A DNA stretch of 63,220 bases. It comes from Calothrix sp. CSU_2_0. GTDB taxonomy: Bacteria > Cyanobacteriota > Cyanobacteriia > Cyanobacteriales > Nostocaceae. A model generated the notes under the pieces. That model had not been told where the DNA came from and searched no databases. It saw nothing but the letters and a program-made list of their open reading frames with translations. Position numbers and translations under genes: made by a program. Location of the stretch: positions 1-63,220 of the forward strand of contig JAAUPE010000020.1 in NCBI GenBank assembly GCA_012034595.1. Reading direction: 5' to 3'. Shown here piece by piece: positions 28,511 to 37,657 of this stretch; position 1 is the first letter of the stretch; the number at the start of each line of letters is the position of its first letter.

Positions 28511-29025
28511 TAGTAAATTTTTTTGAAGTTATCTTCCTAAAGAGTCATAAATTATGGTCGTATTTCTACAGGTAACATAAATTGTTACCCCATAGCTAGC
28601 GTTGTAGCTACTTTCCTTAACACTTTGGAAGATAGCACGCTAGGATTCCTAAAAATCGCCCTATTTGCCCAGTAGTTGGGCTGAGAGTGGTGATATTCAG
28701 GTTATTTCATTGGCTAAGTCAATAGATAAACGTAAATCTTAACGAAACTGAAATGTTAGTAAAACATTACGTGAAATCTTGTTGGGGGATGTATCCCCTA
28801 ACAAAGTTTCACATAAAAACATGCGATACCATCTTCGATAGTTGCCAAGGCGATCGCAAGCAAAAAAGGGTGACAAAAATATGTTACAAATCATAGATGT
28901 ATTTGCAAATTATTTGGAAAATATTTTCAAAATATGTCAAAACTATAATTTTTTAGCATATCTTGAGTATATTGTTAGCATAATTTTAAAAATCACAATT
29001 CTATATAAATAAACGACCTTGACTG
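28511..29025. other. Divergent menF/menA promoter region with one repeat
   Basis: This 515-nt region between divergent menF and menA contains the palindromic repeat at 28771-28812. The 150 nt before menA are very AT-rich. No further gene is apparent. Confidence 0.55.
28771..28812. repeat. Palindromic repeat, GCGAAACTTT family, copy 3
   Basis: A 42-nt palindrome starts GTGAAATCTTGTTGGGGGAT and ends CTAACAAAGTTTCAC. It is the clearest intergenic copy and shows compensating changes against copy 2 in both arms (GCG/CGC versus GTG/CAC), as expected for a conserved hairpin. Confidence 0.85.
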
Positions 29026-29925
29026 ATGACTACAAAACTCATTTCATATCCCAACAAAAAACTATGGATGGCGGCAATAAAACCGCCAATGTACAGTGTT
29101 GCTATTATGCCCATCTGGGTAGGAACGGCTGTAGCTTATGCAGAAAGCAAAAATTTTAATAGCACAATTTTTTTCACTTTTATTAGTGCTGCAATTTTGA
29201 TTTTAGCTTGGGAAAATTTAAGTAATGATGTGTTCGACTCGGAAACAGGAATAGATAAAAATAAACACCACTCACTGGTAAATTTGACTGGAAATAAATT
29301 ATTTATATATTGGTTAGGAAATCTGTGTTTGGGATTGGGTTTATTTGGAATATTAGCGATTAGTTGGTGGCAGCAAGACTTTACTGTAATCGAGATAATT
29401 TCCCTATGTTGTGTCTTGGGTTACATTTATCAAGGACCACCATTTCGCTTAGGATATAAAGGGTTAGGTGAAATACTTTGCTTTTTTGCATTTGGTCCTT
29501 TAGCTTGCAGTGCAGCTTACTACAGTCAAACTCAAACTTGGTCAATTTCCAGCTTAGTAGCTTCAATTGTTGTTGGGGTTGCTACTAGTTTGATTCTCTT
29601 CTGTTCGCACTTTCACCAAGTCAAAGATGATTTAGCAGCAGGTAAACTTTCCCCAATTGTCAGACTTGGGACAGAAGTCGGTTCGTATGTTTTAACATTG
29701 AGTACTTTTAGTATTTACGTTATTACCATTGTCTTTGTTATTTTGGGATTTTTCCCCATCTGGACATTATTAAGTTGGGTGAGTTTACCATTTGCGGTGA
29801 AATTATGTCATCACGTTCAGCAAAATCACAATCAACCTGACAAAGTTAGCAATTGTAAATTTATTGCTGTGGCTGTGCATTTTTGGTGTTGTTTATTATT
29901 TGGATTGGGGTTTGTAATTGGTTAG
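29026..29925 (+). CDS. menA: 1,4-dihydroxy-2-naphthoate phytyltransferase
   Basis: This UbiA-family membrane prenyltransferase attaches phytyl to DHNA. It has 299 residues with about eight hydrophobic segments. The first Asp-rich motif is ENLSNDVFDSETG (residues 63-75) and the second region is HFHQVKDDLAAGK. YQGPPFRLGYKGLGE is characteristic of MenA. It sits at the head of menA-menC-menE. Confidence 0.95.
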   Translation: MTTKLISYPNKKLWMAAIKPPMYSVAIMPIWVGTAVAYAESKNFNSTIFFTFISAAILILAWENLSNDVFDSETGIDKNKHHSLVNLTGNKLFIYWLGNLCLGLGLFGILAISWWQQDFTVIEIISLCCVLGYIYQGPPFRLGYKGLGEILCFFAFGPLACSAAYYSQTQTWSISSLVASIVVGVATSLILFCSHFHQVKDDLAAGKLSPIVRLGTEVGSYVLTLSTFSIYVITIVFVILGFFPIWTLLSWVSLPFAVKLCHHVQQNHNQPDKVSNCKFIAVAVHFWCCLLFGLGFVIG

Positions 29926-30046
29926 AGGTTGGGAATTAAAAGTTAAAAGTTAGGAGTTAGGAGTTACAGGGTTTTTAAAAATAAGTTAAATACACTTATT
30001 TTTCTACCTTTTTTTATAGAGAAGGAGTTGAGAGTTAGGTTATTCA

Positions 30047-31000
30047 ATGCAATATAAATTTCATTTCCATCCCTATAAAAGACAATTTATTCGTCCTCTA
30101 CAAACCAATCACGGTACTTGGGATATTCGCGAAGGTATTATTATTCATCTTGTTAGCGAAACAGGTAATATTGGTTTCGGTGAAATTGCTCCTATTCCCT
30201 GGTTTGGTTCCGAAACTATTGAACAAGCATCGGAATTTTGTCAGCAATTACCATCACAAATCAGCGAAGAAATTATTTTTTCTATTCCCGATCGATTACC
30301 GACTTGTCAATTTGGCTTTGAATCAGCGTGGAAAATGTTGAATGAAACATTGGAAATAGAAAAGAGAATTAATCCTAATCCTCTTAAATTTAGTGCCTTG
30401 CTACCTGCGGGAAATGCAGCATTAAATGCTTGGAAATGTTTATGGAAGAATGGATATCGTACTTTTAAATGGAAAATATCAATTAATCCGATAGTCGAAG
30501 AAATCGCAATTTTTGAATCATTTGTACAAGCTTTACCCGAAGGTGCAAAATTGCGCTTAGATGCAAACGGAGGGTTAAATTATGACGAAGCAAATTTGTG
30601 GTTATTTACTTGCGATCGCATGATGGCAAAGAATCATTCTTTAGATATCGAATTTATTGAACAACCACTTCCACCAAGTCAGTTTATAGAAATGTTAGAA
30701 CTTGGGAATTGTTACGGTACTAAAATAGCCCTTGATGAGTCTGTTGCCACACTTGAGCAGTTAGAAACTTGCTATCAAAATGGTTGGTGTAGCATTTTTG
30801 TAATTAAACCAGGTATTATTGGTTCACCATCTCGGTTGCGTCAATTTTGTCAGCAATATCAAATAGATGCAGTCTTTTCTTCGGTGTTTGAAACTGATAT
30901 TGGTCGAAATGCCGCACTTCGATTAGCTGAGGAATTATCGCTTCATAAAAGGGCAGTTGGTTTTGGTATTAATCATTGGTTTAGCGAAGATAATAGTTAG
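30047..31000 (+). CDS. menC: o-Succinylbenzoate synthase
   Basis: This enolase-superfamily enzyme dehydrates SHCHC to o-succinylbenzoate. The 317-residue protein has the substrate Lys segment FKWKISI, metal Asp in KLRLDANGGL, EFIEQPLPP, KIALDESVAT and the second Lys in FVIKPGIIG. It follows menA by 121 nt, a spacer that holds short AGTTAGG-type repeats, and precedes menE. Likely co-transcribed. Confidence 0.95.
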   Translation: MQYKFHFHPYKRQFIRPLQTNHGTWDIREGIIIHLVSETGNIGFGEIAPIPWFGSETIEQASEFCQQLPSQISEEIIFSIPDRLPTCQFGFESAWKMLNETLEIEKRINPNPLKFSALLPAGNAALNAWKCLWKNGYRTFKWKISINPIVEEIAIFESFVQALPEGAKLRLDANGGLNYDEANLWLFTCDRMMAKNHSLDIEFIEQPLPPSQFIEMLELGNCYGTKIALDESVATLEQLETCYQNGWCSIFVIKPGIIGSPSRLRQFCQQYQIDAVFSSVFETDIGRNAALRLAEELSLHKRAVGFGINHWFSEDNS

Positions 31001-31050
31001 GAGTTAAGAATTATAGCAATTCTAAATGATTTTTAAAAAAATGAAAAATG

Positions 31051-31077
31051 TAGAGACGAGATACATCGCTTCTCGCA
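31051..31077. repeat. GTAGAGACGCGA hairpin repeat, diverged copy 2
   Basis: TAGAGACGAGATACATCGCTTCTCG is a diverged copy of the palindrome at 8743 and 45559, lying between menC and menE. Confidence 0.6.
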
Positions 31078-31141
31078 GAGTCGAAAATTTTCACGACTGA
31101 TTTAGGAATACTATAAAAATTAGGAGTTAAAAATTAATTAA

Positions 31142-32592
31142 ATGATAGAAATAATTTTTACTTATTTTGATAATTTAGCTGATGATTGGCTTTTTGGTTG
31201 TGACAAGTACCAATTTCGGCAATTAGTTGAAAAATTATATTTAGAAATACTACATTATGAGTGTGAAAATACTGTCAGGCAAACTAAGGTAATTATATGC
31301 GATCGCGATCGTATAAATTTTCTTGCTGGTTTCCTTGCTGCTTGTGCTGCAAAATCCCAAGTCTTCCTATGCAATCCTGATTGGGGAGAAAATGAATGGC
31401 AGCAAGTTTTGGATTTAGTACAACCAGATATCATTTTGGGGAAGGAAGCATTACCCAAAGTCGAAAGCGGGAATATATCTTTCCCTATTCTCCAATCTTC
31501 AATTCCTAATACTTGCCCATTTATCATGATTCCTACTGGTGGTTCTTCGGGAAAAATTAAATTTGCGATTCATACTTGGGAAACTTTGATGGCATCGGTA
31601 CGGGGTTTTACAGAATATTTTCCAGTCAATAAAGTTAATTCAGTTTGCGTTTTACCGCTATATCATGTCAGTGGTTTAATGCAGTTTTTGCGGAGTTTTT
31701 CTACTGGTGGCAAGTTAGTAATCTTGCCTTTTAATCAACTCGAATTAGGTAAAATACCAAACATAAATCAGTCAGATTTTTTTATATCTTTAGTTCCAAC
31801 CCAATTACAAAGATTATTCGATAATTTTGATTTTGCTAAATACTTATCTAAATTCAAAACAGTACTTTTAGGTGGTGCTGGTGCATGGACTGAATTATTA
31901 GAGAAAGCTAAATACTATCAAATTAAATTAGCACCAACCTATGGCATGACTGAAACAGCTTCGCAGGTTGTAACAATGAAACCTGATGATTTTCTCAATG
32001 GGAAAGTTGGTTGCGGTCAAGTTTTGCCCCATGCAGAAGTGATAATTTGTGATGAAAATAATAACACTTTAACTGCGAACAATATTGGTTTAATTAAAAT
32101 TAAATCTTCTTCCTTATTACTTGGTTATTATCCAGAAATCAATCAAAATATAAATAAATTTTCCCTTGACTCATCTTCAATTTTACCTTTAGAATATCTT
32201 TTAATGGATGATATTGGTTATTTCGATCAAGATGGGTATTTACATGTGATTGGTCGGAATAGCGAAAAAATCATTACTGGTGGAGAAAATGTTTATCCCA
32301 AAGAGATAGAAGCAGCAATTAGAGCTACCGAAATGGTGATTGACGTGTGTGTAATTGGTATACCAGATAAATACTGGGGTCAAGCAATTATAGCTATTTA
32401 TATTCCCAAATATTCAAACACTTCTATTTTGCAATTCAAACTATTCTTAAATACAAACTGAGTAAATATAAAATCCCTAAACATTGGATTCCCATTATAG
32501 AATTACCACGGAATCAGCAAGGCAAAATAAATCATCAGAAGCTGTATGAAATAGCAACTAATCCAAAAAGTAATCAAAAAGTAATCCAATAA
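31142..32592 (+). CDS. menE: 2-succinylbenzoate-CoA ligase, one-base frameshift
   Basis: This ANL-superfamily ligase activates o-succinylbenzoate. It has the P-loop-like FIMIPTGGSSGKIKFAIHT, PTYGMTETASQVV and MDDIGYFDQDGYLHVIGR. The frame stops early at 32461; one more A in the AAA at 32438-32440 restores ILKYKLSKYKIPKHWIP, containing the catalytic Lys region PRNQQGKINHQKL, and a stop at 32592 (483 residues). The missing part carries the conserved C-terminal lysine, so the truncated form should be inactive. Assembly error is the simpler reading. Confidence 0.92.
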
Positions 32593-32604
32593 ATAAACGA
32601 TTTT

Positions 32605-33012
32605 TTATTTTGAAATCAATGTTTGTATCCATTGATTAAGAATATCAGGTATTTCTCTTTTTTTCCGACTCACAACTTCAATACAAACATGTCGAGTCAG
32701 CGCTTTACTAACTATTAAATCATCTCTAAAAATTTCATAAATAATTTCAAACTTTTCATTAGCAATTTTTTGTGCAATTAACCGAACTTCTAGTTTATCT
32801 CCACAAAATAGAGGTTTGAAAAAATCAACATTTGCATGAACAATTGGATAAGCAATTTTTGGATTGAGAAAAAAATCTTTGATATTAATCCCGGATGTAT
32901 CTAAAGATTCTTCATAAGCTTCATGACAAATCTTGAAAATATTGGCAAAATAAACAACTCCCGCAGCATCCGTATCTTGAAATCGAACTGTGCGATAATA
33001 TATAAAAGCCAT
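32605..33012 (-). CDS. menI: 1,4-dihydroxy-2-naphthoyl-CoA hydrolase (hotdog thioesterase)
   Basis: This 4HBT-type hotdog thioesterase of 135 residues has the active-site segment [19 protein letters not shown] (Asp13/Asp15 region). It releases DHNA for MenA. Its position, convergent with menE in a men cluster, supports assignment as the DHNA-CoA thioesterase rather than a generic acyl-CoA hydrolase. menB and menD are not in this window. Confidence 0.9.
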   Translation of the reverse strand: MAFIYYRTVRFQDTDAAGVVYFANIFKICHEAYEESLDTSGINIKDFFLNPKIAYPIVHANVDFFKPLFCGDKLEVRLIAQKIANEKFEIIYEIFRDDLIVSKALTRHVCIEVVSRKKREIPDILNQWIQTLISK

Positions 33013-33141
33013 TTTAGTAAAAATTATAAGTCAGGGTCAGAATTGGTTCTTCAGTAATTGTTATGCCAAACTAATAATTAAAATGCCAATTTAAATCTCA
33101 TCCATGTTGAAAACTAGAGAGAGTTTTTAAAAAGACATATT

Positions 33142-33196
33142 ATGTAGGTTGGGTGAAACGTACACGTAGTGTTTCCACAGGGTAGCTTAACCCAAC
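33142..33196. repeat. GTAGGTTGGGT interspersed repeat, copy 1
   Basis: It starts TGTAGGTTGGGTGAAACG and ends CTTAACCCAACA. The GTTGGGT/ACCCAAC ends are inverted. Related copies lie at 46357-46391, 46477-46550 and 51206-51336. Confidence 0.7.
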
Positions 33197-33244
33197 ATTA
33201 ACAAAAAAGCATTATAATATTCTCGATTAAATTTAATTTTGGAA

Positions 33245-34872
33245 TTAAATTAAACCAGTGGCTAAACGCTTGAGAGTAGAGGAAGCATCCATTTTATCGA
33301 GACGTACATCTAATAAACAAAAGCTTTCTGTATGCAAAGCTGCTTCTTGTAATGCGACTTCTAACTCCCCTTCTGTCTTGACTAAAAAGCCACGTCCTTT
33401 CCCAAAAACTTCTGGTAAACGACTATAATCCCACGGCAAAATGTCATTAAATCCACCATCAATAATGTACCTTTCTGTTACATAGCCACCATTATTTAAC
33501 ACGATGACGATGGGATTGCAGCCGAATCTTGCTGCTGCTGAAAGTTCAATTCCCGTCATTTGAAATGCACCGTCTCCTACTAATACTAAAGGACGCAGGT
33601 GGGGTTTTGCCATTTGGGCACCGATCGCAGCTGGTACGGCAAAGCCCAAGGAAGCATAATAGGCTGGTGACATAAAAGCTGTACTTTGATGTACGGTGAA
33701 GTCTGCTGCTCCAAAAAGTGCATCACCAACGTCGGAGATAACAATAGTGTTTCTGTCAGAAAAGTGTTAAGACGGGCAAATAACCTTTCTACGGAGACTG
33801 GTTTGCCGGGTTCTTCTACCTTGTAATCTGGTATAACTTTGCAGTTGGGGGGACAATGTAACTCCCGTTGAACTAAGTCTGCTGTCGCTAACCCATCCAT
33901 AAAGTCTGCAAATTGTACATCTTCGTAAACATGGTAGCCGATTGATAGCTTTTCACTAAAAGCATGAATACAGCGATCGCGTTCTAATCTGGCAGTGTAA
34001 ATACCCAGGTTGATGTCTGTCATCATCACACCTAGCATAATAATACAGTCGCTGGATTCGACGTATTGTCGCACTTCTTGCTGTCCAATTCCACCTTGAT
34101 AAATCCCTAAATAAGCGGGTTCGTCTTCGTCAACAACCGATTTACCAAGAATTGTGGCAGCAACGGGAATGTTGGATTTACGGATGAGGTCGAGTAGTAC
34201 ATTTTGCAGTTGGAAGCGATGTAATTCTTCACCTGCCAAAATAACGGGTTGACGGGCATTATTAATCAGGTTGATGGCTTCTGATAAGGCAACGCTGAGG
34301 GTTTCGCGATCGCTTTGTGGTTTGGGGATAATCCGCGTATGGTAACGTTTGGCTGTCACCATCACCATGTCTCGCGGTATCTCGATATACACTGGTCGTT
34401 TAAAGCGCAGTGCTGCCGCTAATACGCGATCGATTTCTTCTAAGGCTGTTTCTGGGTTGTCTAGGACGGTGGAAGCTACGGTTAATTGTTCAAATACTTT
34501 TTTCTGGGTATCAAAGTCGCGGACTTTATGGTGAATTAACGGATGTCTGAGGCGTTCTTCTATACCTGGTGCGCCGCTAATAATAACTACGGGGGATAGT
34601 TCGGCAAAGCCTTGGGCGGTAGTATTCGCTACTTTAAGACCTCCAACCCCGTAGGTAACACAAACTACTCCCAAACCGCGCAAACGGGCATAAGCATCGG
34701 CTGCGAATCCTGCCCCTTGTTCATCGCAGGTATTAATTAGTTTGACATCGCTTTGTTCAATCAATGTCATGAATTTCAGTACGTAGTCACCGGGAACACC
34801 AAAAATGTGGTCAACTCCGTGCTGGGATAGTTGCTCAATTAAATATTCGCCAATTGTGATTTCGGTGGTCAT
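33245..34872 (-). CDS. TPP-dependent 2-oxo-acid decarboxylase, one-base frameshift
   Basis: This pyruvate/indolepyruvate decarboxylase-like enzyme has the N-terminal GEYLIEQLSQHGVDHIFGVP, catalytic Glu region TCDEQGAGFAADAYAR, GAPGIEERLRHPLIHH and the TPP-binding LVGDGAFQMTGIELS. Two frames are joined by adding one base at the TTT at 33750-33752, which gives NTIVISDVGDALFGAADF and a 542-residue protein. Which keto acid it uses is not evident; roles in fermentation, amino-acid catabolism or indole-3-acetaldehyde formation are known for relatives. It is upstream of, but probably not part of, the men cluster. Confidence 0.88.
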
Positions 34873-35221
34873 ATATTTAGCTCAAGTAGGTAAAATGCAT
34901 CTGGATTAATTGGGGAAAATATAGCTTTTGAAATAGATAAAAAAATCAATTTCACTCAATCTAGCTAGAATTAAATAATTCAATTATGGGGTTTTACGAT
35001 CGCAGATAAAAATTAGCAGTGACTAACATTAAGAAACTGTGCGATCGCTATGTTGGATTGGGTATTTAATGGTTAATATTTTTGTAAGTATTAATATCTG
35101 TATCATACTGCGGGTTTTTACAAGTGACCTGAGTACAATAGTTAGTTATCTTATATACTTTTGTTTATATTTTTTGTACTAATAATTACTTTTTATCGCA
35201 AATTCGCGAAGAAACTAGATT
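34873..35221. other. Intergenic region beside the TnpB element
   Basis: About 350 nt, AT-rich, with HIP1-like GCGATCGC sites near 35041 and no gene recognised. It borders the right end of the TnpB element. Confidence 0.45.
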
Positions 35222-35350
35222 GAAATACTCACCGTCCTGAAGGAGCGGTGATTCTTGACGCTTCATTGACTGACGCTACCGAAGTAGTCTTACTCTGTCT
35301 CTGCGTCCGTTTAGAGTCGTGGCGATTCCCCATCCCGACTATATTTATAT
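35222..35350 (-). ncRNA. Candidate omega RNA region at the tnpB 3' end
   Basis: In IS605-family elements the guide (omega) RNA overlaps the 3' end of tnpB and runs to the right end. Here the corresponding zone spans the last tnpB codons and the hairpin at 35230-35250. Placement is by analogy; the guide would lie just outside, below 35222. Confidence 0.35.
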
Positions 35351-36584
35351 TTTTCGCAGCATTCTCATCTCGGTCGTGTTCAGTTCCACAATTTAAACAC
35401 TGAACTGTCCGAACTTTTAAATCCAGTTTGCCCCATTTATAGCCACATTTAGAACAAACCTGACTTGTTGGTTCCCATCGGTTAATAACTACAAACTCAC
35501 GGTTGTATTTCTGGGATTTAGCCTCGCACAAAGTTCTAAACTCTCTCCATCCTTGTTGACTAATTGCTCTAGAAAGTTTGCGATTTTTAACCATCCCTGA
35601 CACATTCAAATCTTCTAAAACAATAGTTTGATTTTCACTAACAACTTTAGTAGATAGTTTGTGCAAGAAATCTTTACGGGTATCAGCAATTTTGTTGTGG
35701 AGTTTAGCTATTTGAATACGAGTTTTGTTTCTACGTCTAGAATCTCGTTGTTGCCTTGCAAGCTGTTTTTGTTTTCTTCTTACTCGTTTGTCTAGTCGTG
35801 AATAATTAGGACTTTCGGCTTTTTCACCATTGCTCATAAAAGCAAAAGTTTTAATCCCCAAATCAATACCAATGCTTTGGCAAATCTTGCCACCGGGCAA
35901 ACTTTGCCACAGGGATGCATCCCCGTGGCGCGAAACTTCCGGGAAGAATAATTCTTCCCCGGAGATTTCGCAAGATTTGCGGAGTATCCCCGTGGCAAAG
36001 TTTGCGTTTTTGGCATCGATATTGATGGGTTCACCGCCACTTCGACACCGGGCACAGCCCGTGTCGAGTGGCTCAACATCTACAACGAAACTGAGAAAGT
36101 AGCGGTTAGCGCAGTCCTTGATTACTGTGACTGAACTTGGTGAGGCTGGTAGCTCTCTAGACCATATAGGATTAACATTGCCAATTTTAGCTAGGTAAAC
36201 ACCGCTTTTTTTAATTGAAAATCCACCAATCCTAAAACGTGCTGACTGTTGGTTAGTTTTCTTTTTAAAATTAGGACTACCTAATTTTTTCCCTTTGCGT
36301 TTCCCTTTTAAAGAGTTGAAAAAGTTTTTATAGGCAACTCCCAAATCGGCAACAGATTGCTGTAAAGGGATATTAGAAACTTCAGACAACCAATCACGTT
36401 CAATAGTCTTTTTTGCTTGAGTAATTACTAACTTTTGTAAGTCGTTATTACTTGGTAGTTTTTCAGATTGTTTGCAAATAGCCAGGGCATCATTCCAAAC
36501 TACTCGCACACAACCAAACAACTGAGATAAACTCTGTTGTTGTTGGTCGGTTGGGTAGAATCGGTACTGATATCTGGCTTTCAC
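35229..36584 (-). CDS. tnpB: TnpB RNA-guided nuclease with internal repeat insertion
   Basis: This RuvC-like nuclease is encoded by an IS605-type element. All catalytic acids are present: D241 (SIGIDLGIKTFAF), E324 (IVLEDLNVSGM) and D406 (EHDRDENAAKNI), plus the zinc finger CSKCGYKWG...CLNCG. At 451 residues it is about 50-60 longer than usual. Residues of about 173-235, between VVDVEP and QSIGIDLG, have no family counterpart and are encoded by nested palindromic repeats (35884-36060). The frame is preserved. Whether the enlarged loop just before RuvC-I allows activity is unknown. Confidence 0.93.
   Translation of the reverse strand: MKARYQYRFYPTDQQQQSLSQLFGCVRVVWNDALAICKQSEKLPSNNDLQKLVITQAKKTIERDWLSEVSNIPLQQSVADLGVAYKNFFNSLKGKRKGKKLGSPNFKKKTNQQSARFRIGGFSIKKSGVYLAKIGNVNPIWSRELPASPSSVTVIKDCANRYFLSFVVDVEPLDTGCARCRSGGEPINIDAKNANFATGILRKSCEISGEELFFPEVSRHGDASLWQSLPGGKICQSIGIDLGIKTFAFMSNGEKAESPNYSRLDKRVRRKQKQLARQQRDSRRRNKTRIQIAKLHNKIADTRKDFLHKLSTKVVSENQTIVLEDLNVSGMVKNRKLSRAISQQGWREFRTLCEAKSQKYNREFVVINRWEPTSQVCSKCGYKWGKLDLKVRTVQCLNCGTEHDRDENAAKNINIVGMGNRHDSKRTQRQSKTTSVASVNEASRITAPSGR
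35930..35971. repeat. Palindromic repeat, GCGAAACTTT family, copy 4 (inside tnpB)
   Basis: The repeat runs GCGAAACTTCCGGGAAGAAT to TCTTCCCCGGAGATTTCGC. Flanking it on both sides (35900-35930 and 35971-36008) are further CAAACTTTGCCAC/GTGGCAAAGTTTG arms, so at least two elements are nested. Confidence 0.8.
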
Positions 36585-36613
36585 TGGTTTTCTTTTTGGT
36601 AGTTGTGATATTA

Positions 36614-36636
36614 TTGTATATCATATCGACATACAA
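36614..36636. promoter_or_regulatory. Candidate operator between tnpB and the RHH gene
   Basis: TTGTATATC (36614-36622) and GACATACAA (36628-36636) are inverted with one mismatch and a 5-nt spacer. The site lies in the short divergent gap, four bases before the RHH ATG. It is well placed for autoregulation by the RHH protein. Confidence 0.45.
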
Positions 36637-36640
36637 CGCA

Positions 36641-36781
36641 ATGAATAAAAGTATATTTTTTCGATTAACAGAGGAAGAATTAGCACATCTTGAAGACTAT
36701 TGCAGAACAAACGAAAGAACTAAATCTGATGTACTCAGGGATTTGATTAGGAAACTAAAAACTAATAAAAAGCCGTCCTAG
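36641..36781 (+). CDS. Ribbon-helix-helix (CopG-like) small protein of the TnpB element
   Basis: A 46-residue protein starts at ATG 36641 (MNKSIFFRLTEEELAHLEDY). The short beta strand followed by LTEEELAHLEDYC and RTKSDVLRDLIRKLK is a ribbon-helix-helix fold. Such proteins bind DNA as dimers. It is divergent from tnpB and its TAG stop lies inside the element's terminal hairpin. A longer open frame upstream (from 36551) overlaps tnpB and is not favoured. Probable regulator of tnpB expression. Confidence 0.75.
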   Translation: MNKSIFFRLTEEELAHLEDYCRTNERTKSDVLRDLIRKLKTNKKPS

Positions 36782-36851
36782 AAGGACGGGGCTTGTATCC
36801 CATTGTTTTCGGTCAGGTTTATTTCAATACTGCTCAGTTGAGGATTGTGCT

Positions 36852-37487
36852 TTACAAAGCTAAATCAAAAATCTGTTGCGCGGTGAGGTTAAATTGTGGG
36901 AAGGTAGGGGAGACTATCACATCCAAATCCCTAAACGTTGTTTTTACATATTCCCCGTCATTTAGCTCGTAAACAAAGATAGTGCGTTGTTTAGGATAGC
37001 CTATAAATTCACGCCCTCCCAAAGCAGCATAATCTACAATCCAGTATTCGGGAATGCCCATAGCTTCATAATCACGACGTTTGTCGTAGTAGTCGTCTTG
37101 CCAATTGGTACTAACAACTTCTACTATCAATTTGACCGAAGTCGCGTTTTGAATAACTGACTCACTTTCCCAACGTGTCTCAGTACCGATAGTTTCTTGA
37201 TTCAAAACAATGATGTCTGGCTCGTACCCAGACTTGTCGCGGTAAGGTTTTACAATCGATTCTCTAGGAATTGTCCAAATGTCGGTTTTACCAATTTTAT
37301 CAATCGTTGTAAGCAACCTTCCACCAAGAGAACCCGTTAAATTTGAATGCTTCCCCCTGGGTTTTGGCATCTCGACAATTACTCCATCATATAATTCGTA
37401 CCGGACGGAGGATTTTTCTGGATACCATTCAATAAATTCATCAAAGGTGTATAATTTCGCTTCGGTTTGTGTTTGGGCTTGGCTCAT
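36852..37487 (-). CDS. Uma2-family PD-(D/E)xK endonuclease-like protein
   Basis: The product is 211 residues from ATG 37487, which has GGAGGTG upstream; a longer start at 37520 lacks such a site. The Uma2 fold is shown by FDEFIEWYPEKSSVRYELYD, YEPDIIVLN and KLIVEVVSTNWQDDYYDKRR with the downstream MGIPEYWIVDY. Uma2 genes are highly multiplied in cyanobacteria; their function is not settled. The catalytic acids and Glu-x-Val (IVEVVS) are present. Confidence 0.9.
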   Translation of the reverse strand: MSQAQTQTEAKLYTFDEFIEWYPEKSSVRYELYDGVIVEMPKPRGKHSNLTGSLGGRLLTTIDKIGKTDIWTIPRESIVKPYRDKSGYEPDIIVLNQETIGTETRWESESVIQNATSVKLIVEVVSTNWQDDYYDKRRDYEAMGIPEYWIVDYAALGGREFIGYPKQRTIFVYELNDGEYVKTTFRDLDVIVSPTFPQFNLTAQQIFDLAL

Positions 37488-37657
37488 AGTTACACCTCCA
37501 TATATATTTGACTTTACCACCCGTAGGTAGTTGACAACAAAAAAGGTCGAACATACTTAGAACTAAAGGGCTATCTTTAAATCTTCAGATGTTCAACCAT
37601 AAAAAATGTTGCAAAAGCAACAAAAATGTCAATTTGATGATGCTTTAGCTACATCTG

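Larger units (their letters stand above)
35222..36795. mobile_element. IS200/IS605-type TnpB element with divergent RHH gene, no TnpA
   Basis: The element is bounded by two hairpins: CACCGTCCTGAAGGAGCGGTG (35230-35250) just past tnpB, and GCCGTCCTAGAAGGACGGGGC (36772-36792) beyond the RHH gene. Both share a GTCCT-(loop)-AGGA core. Inside are tnpB (minus) and a short ribbon-helix-helix gene (plus), divergent around a 56-nt spacer. No HUH transposase is present, so mobility would need TnpA in trans. Exact ends were not determined. Confidence 0.7.

Noticed and set aside
36551-36781. 76-residue version of the RHH protein
   Set aside because: The first 30 residues overlap tnpB antisense and form a hydrophobic stretch unlike RHH proteins; the internal ATG at 36641 gives a complete RHH domain.
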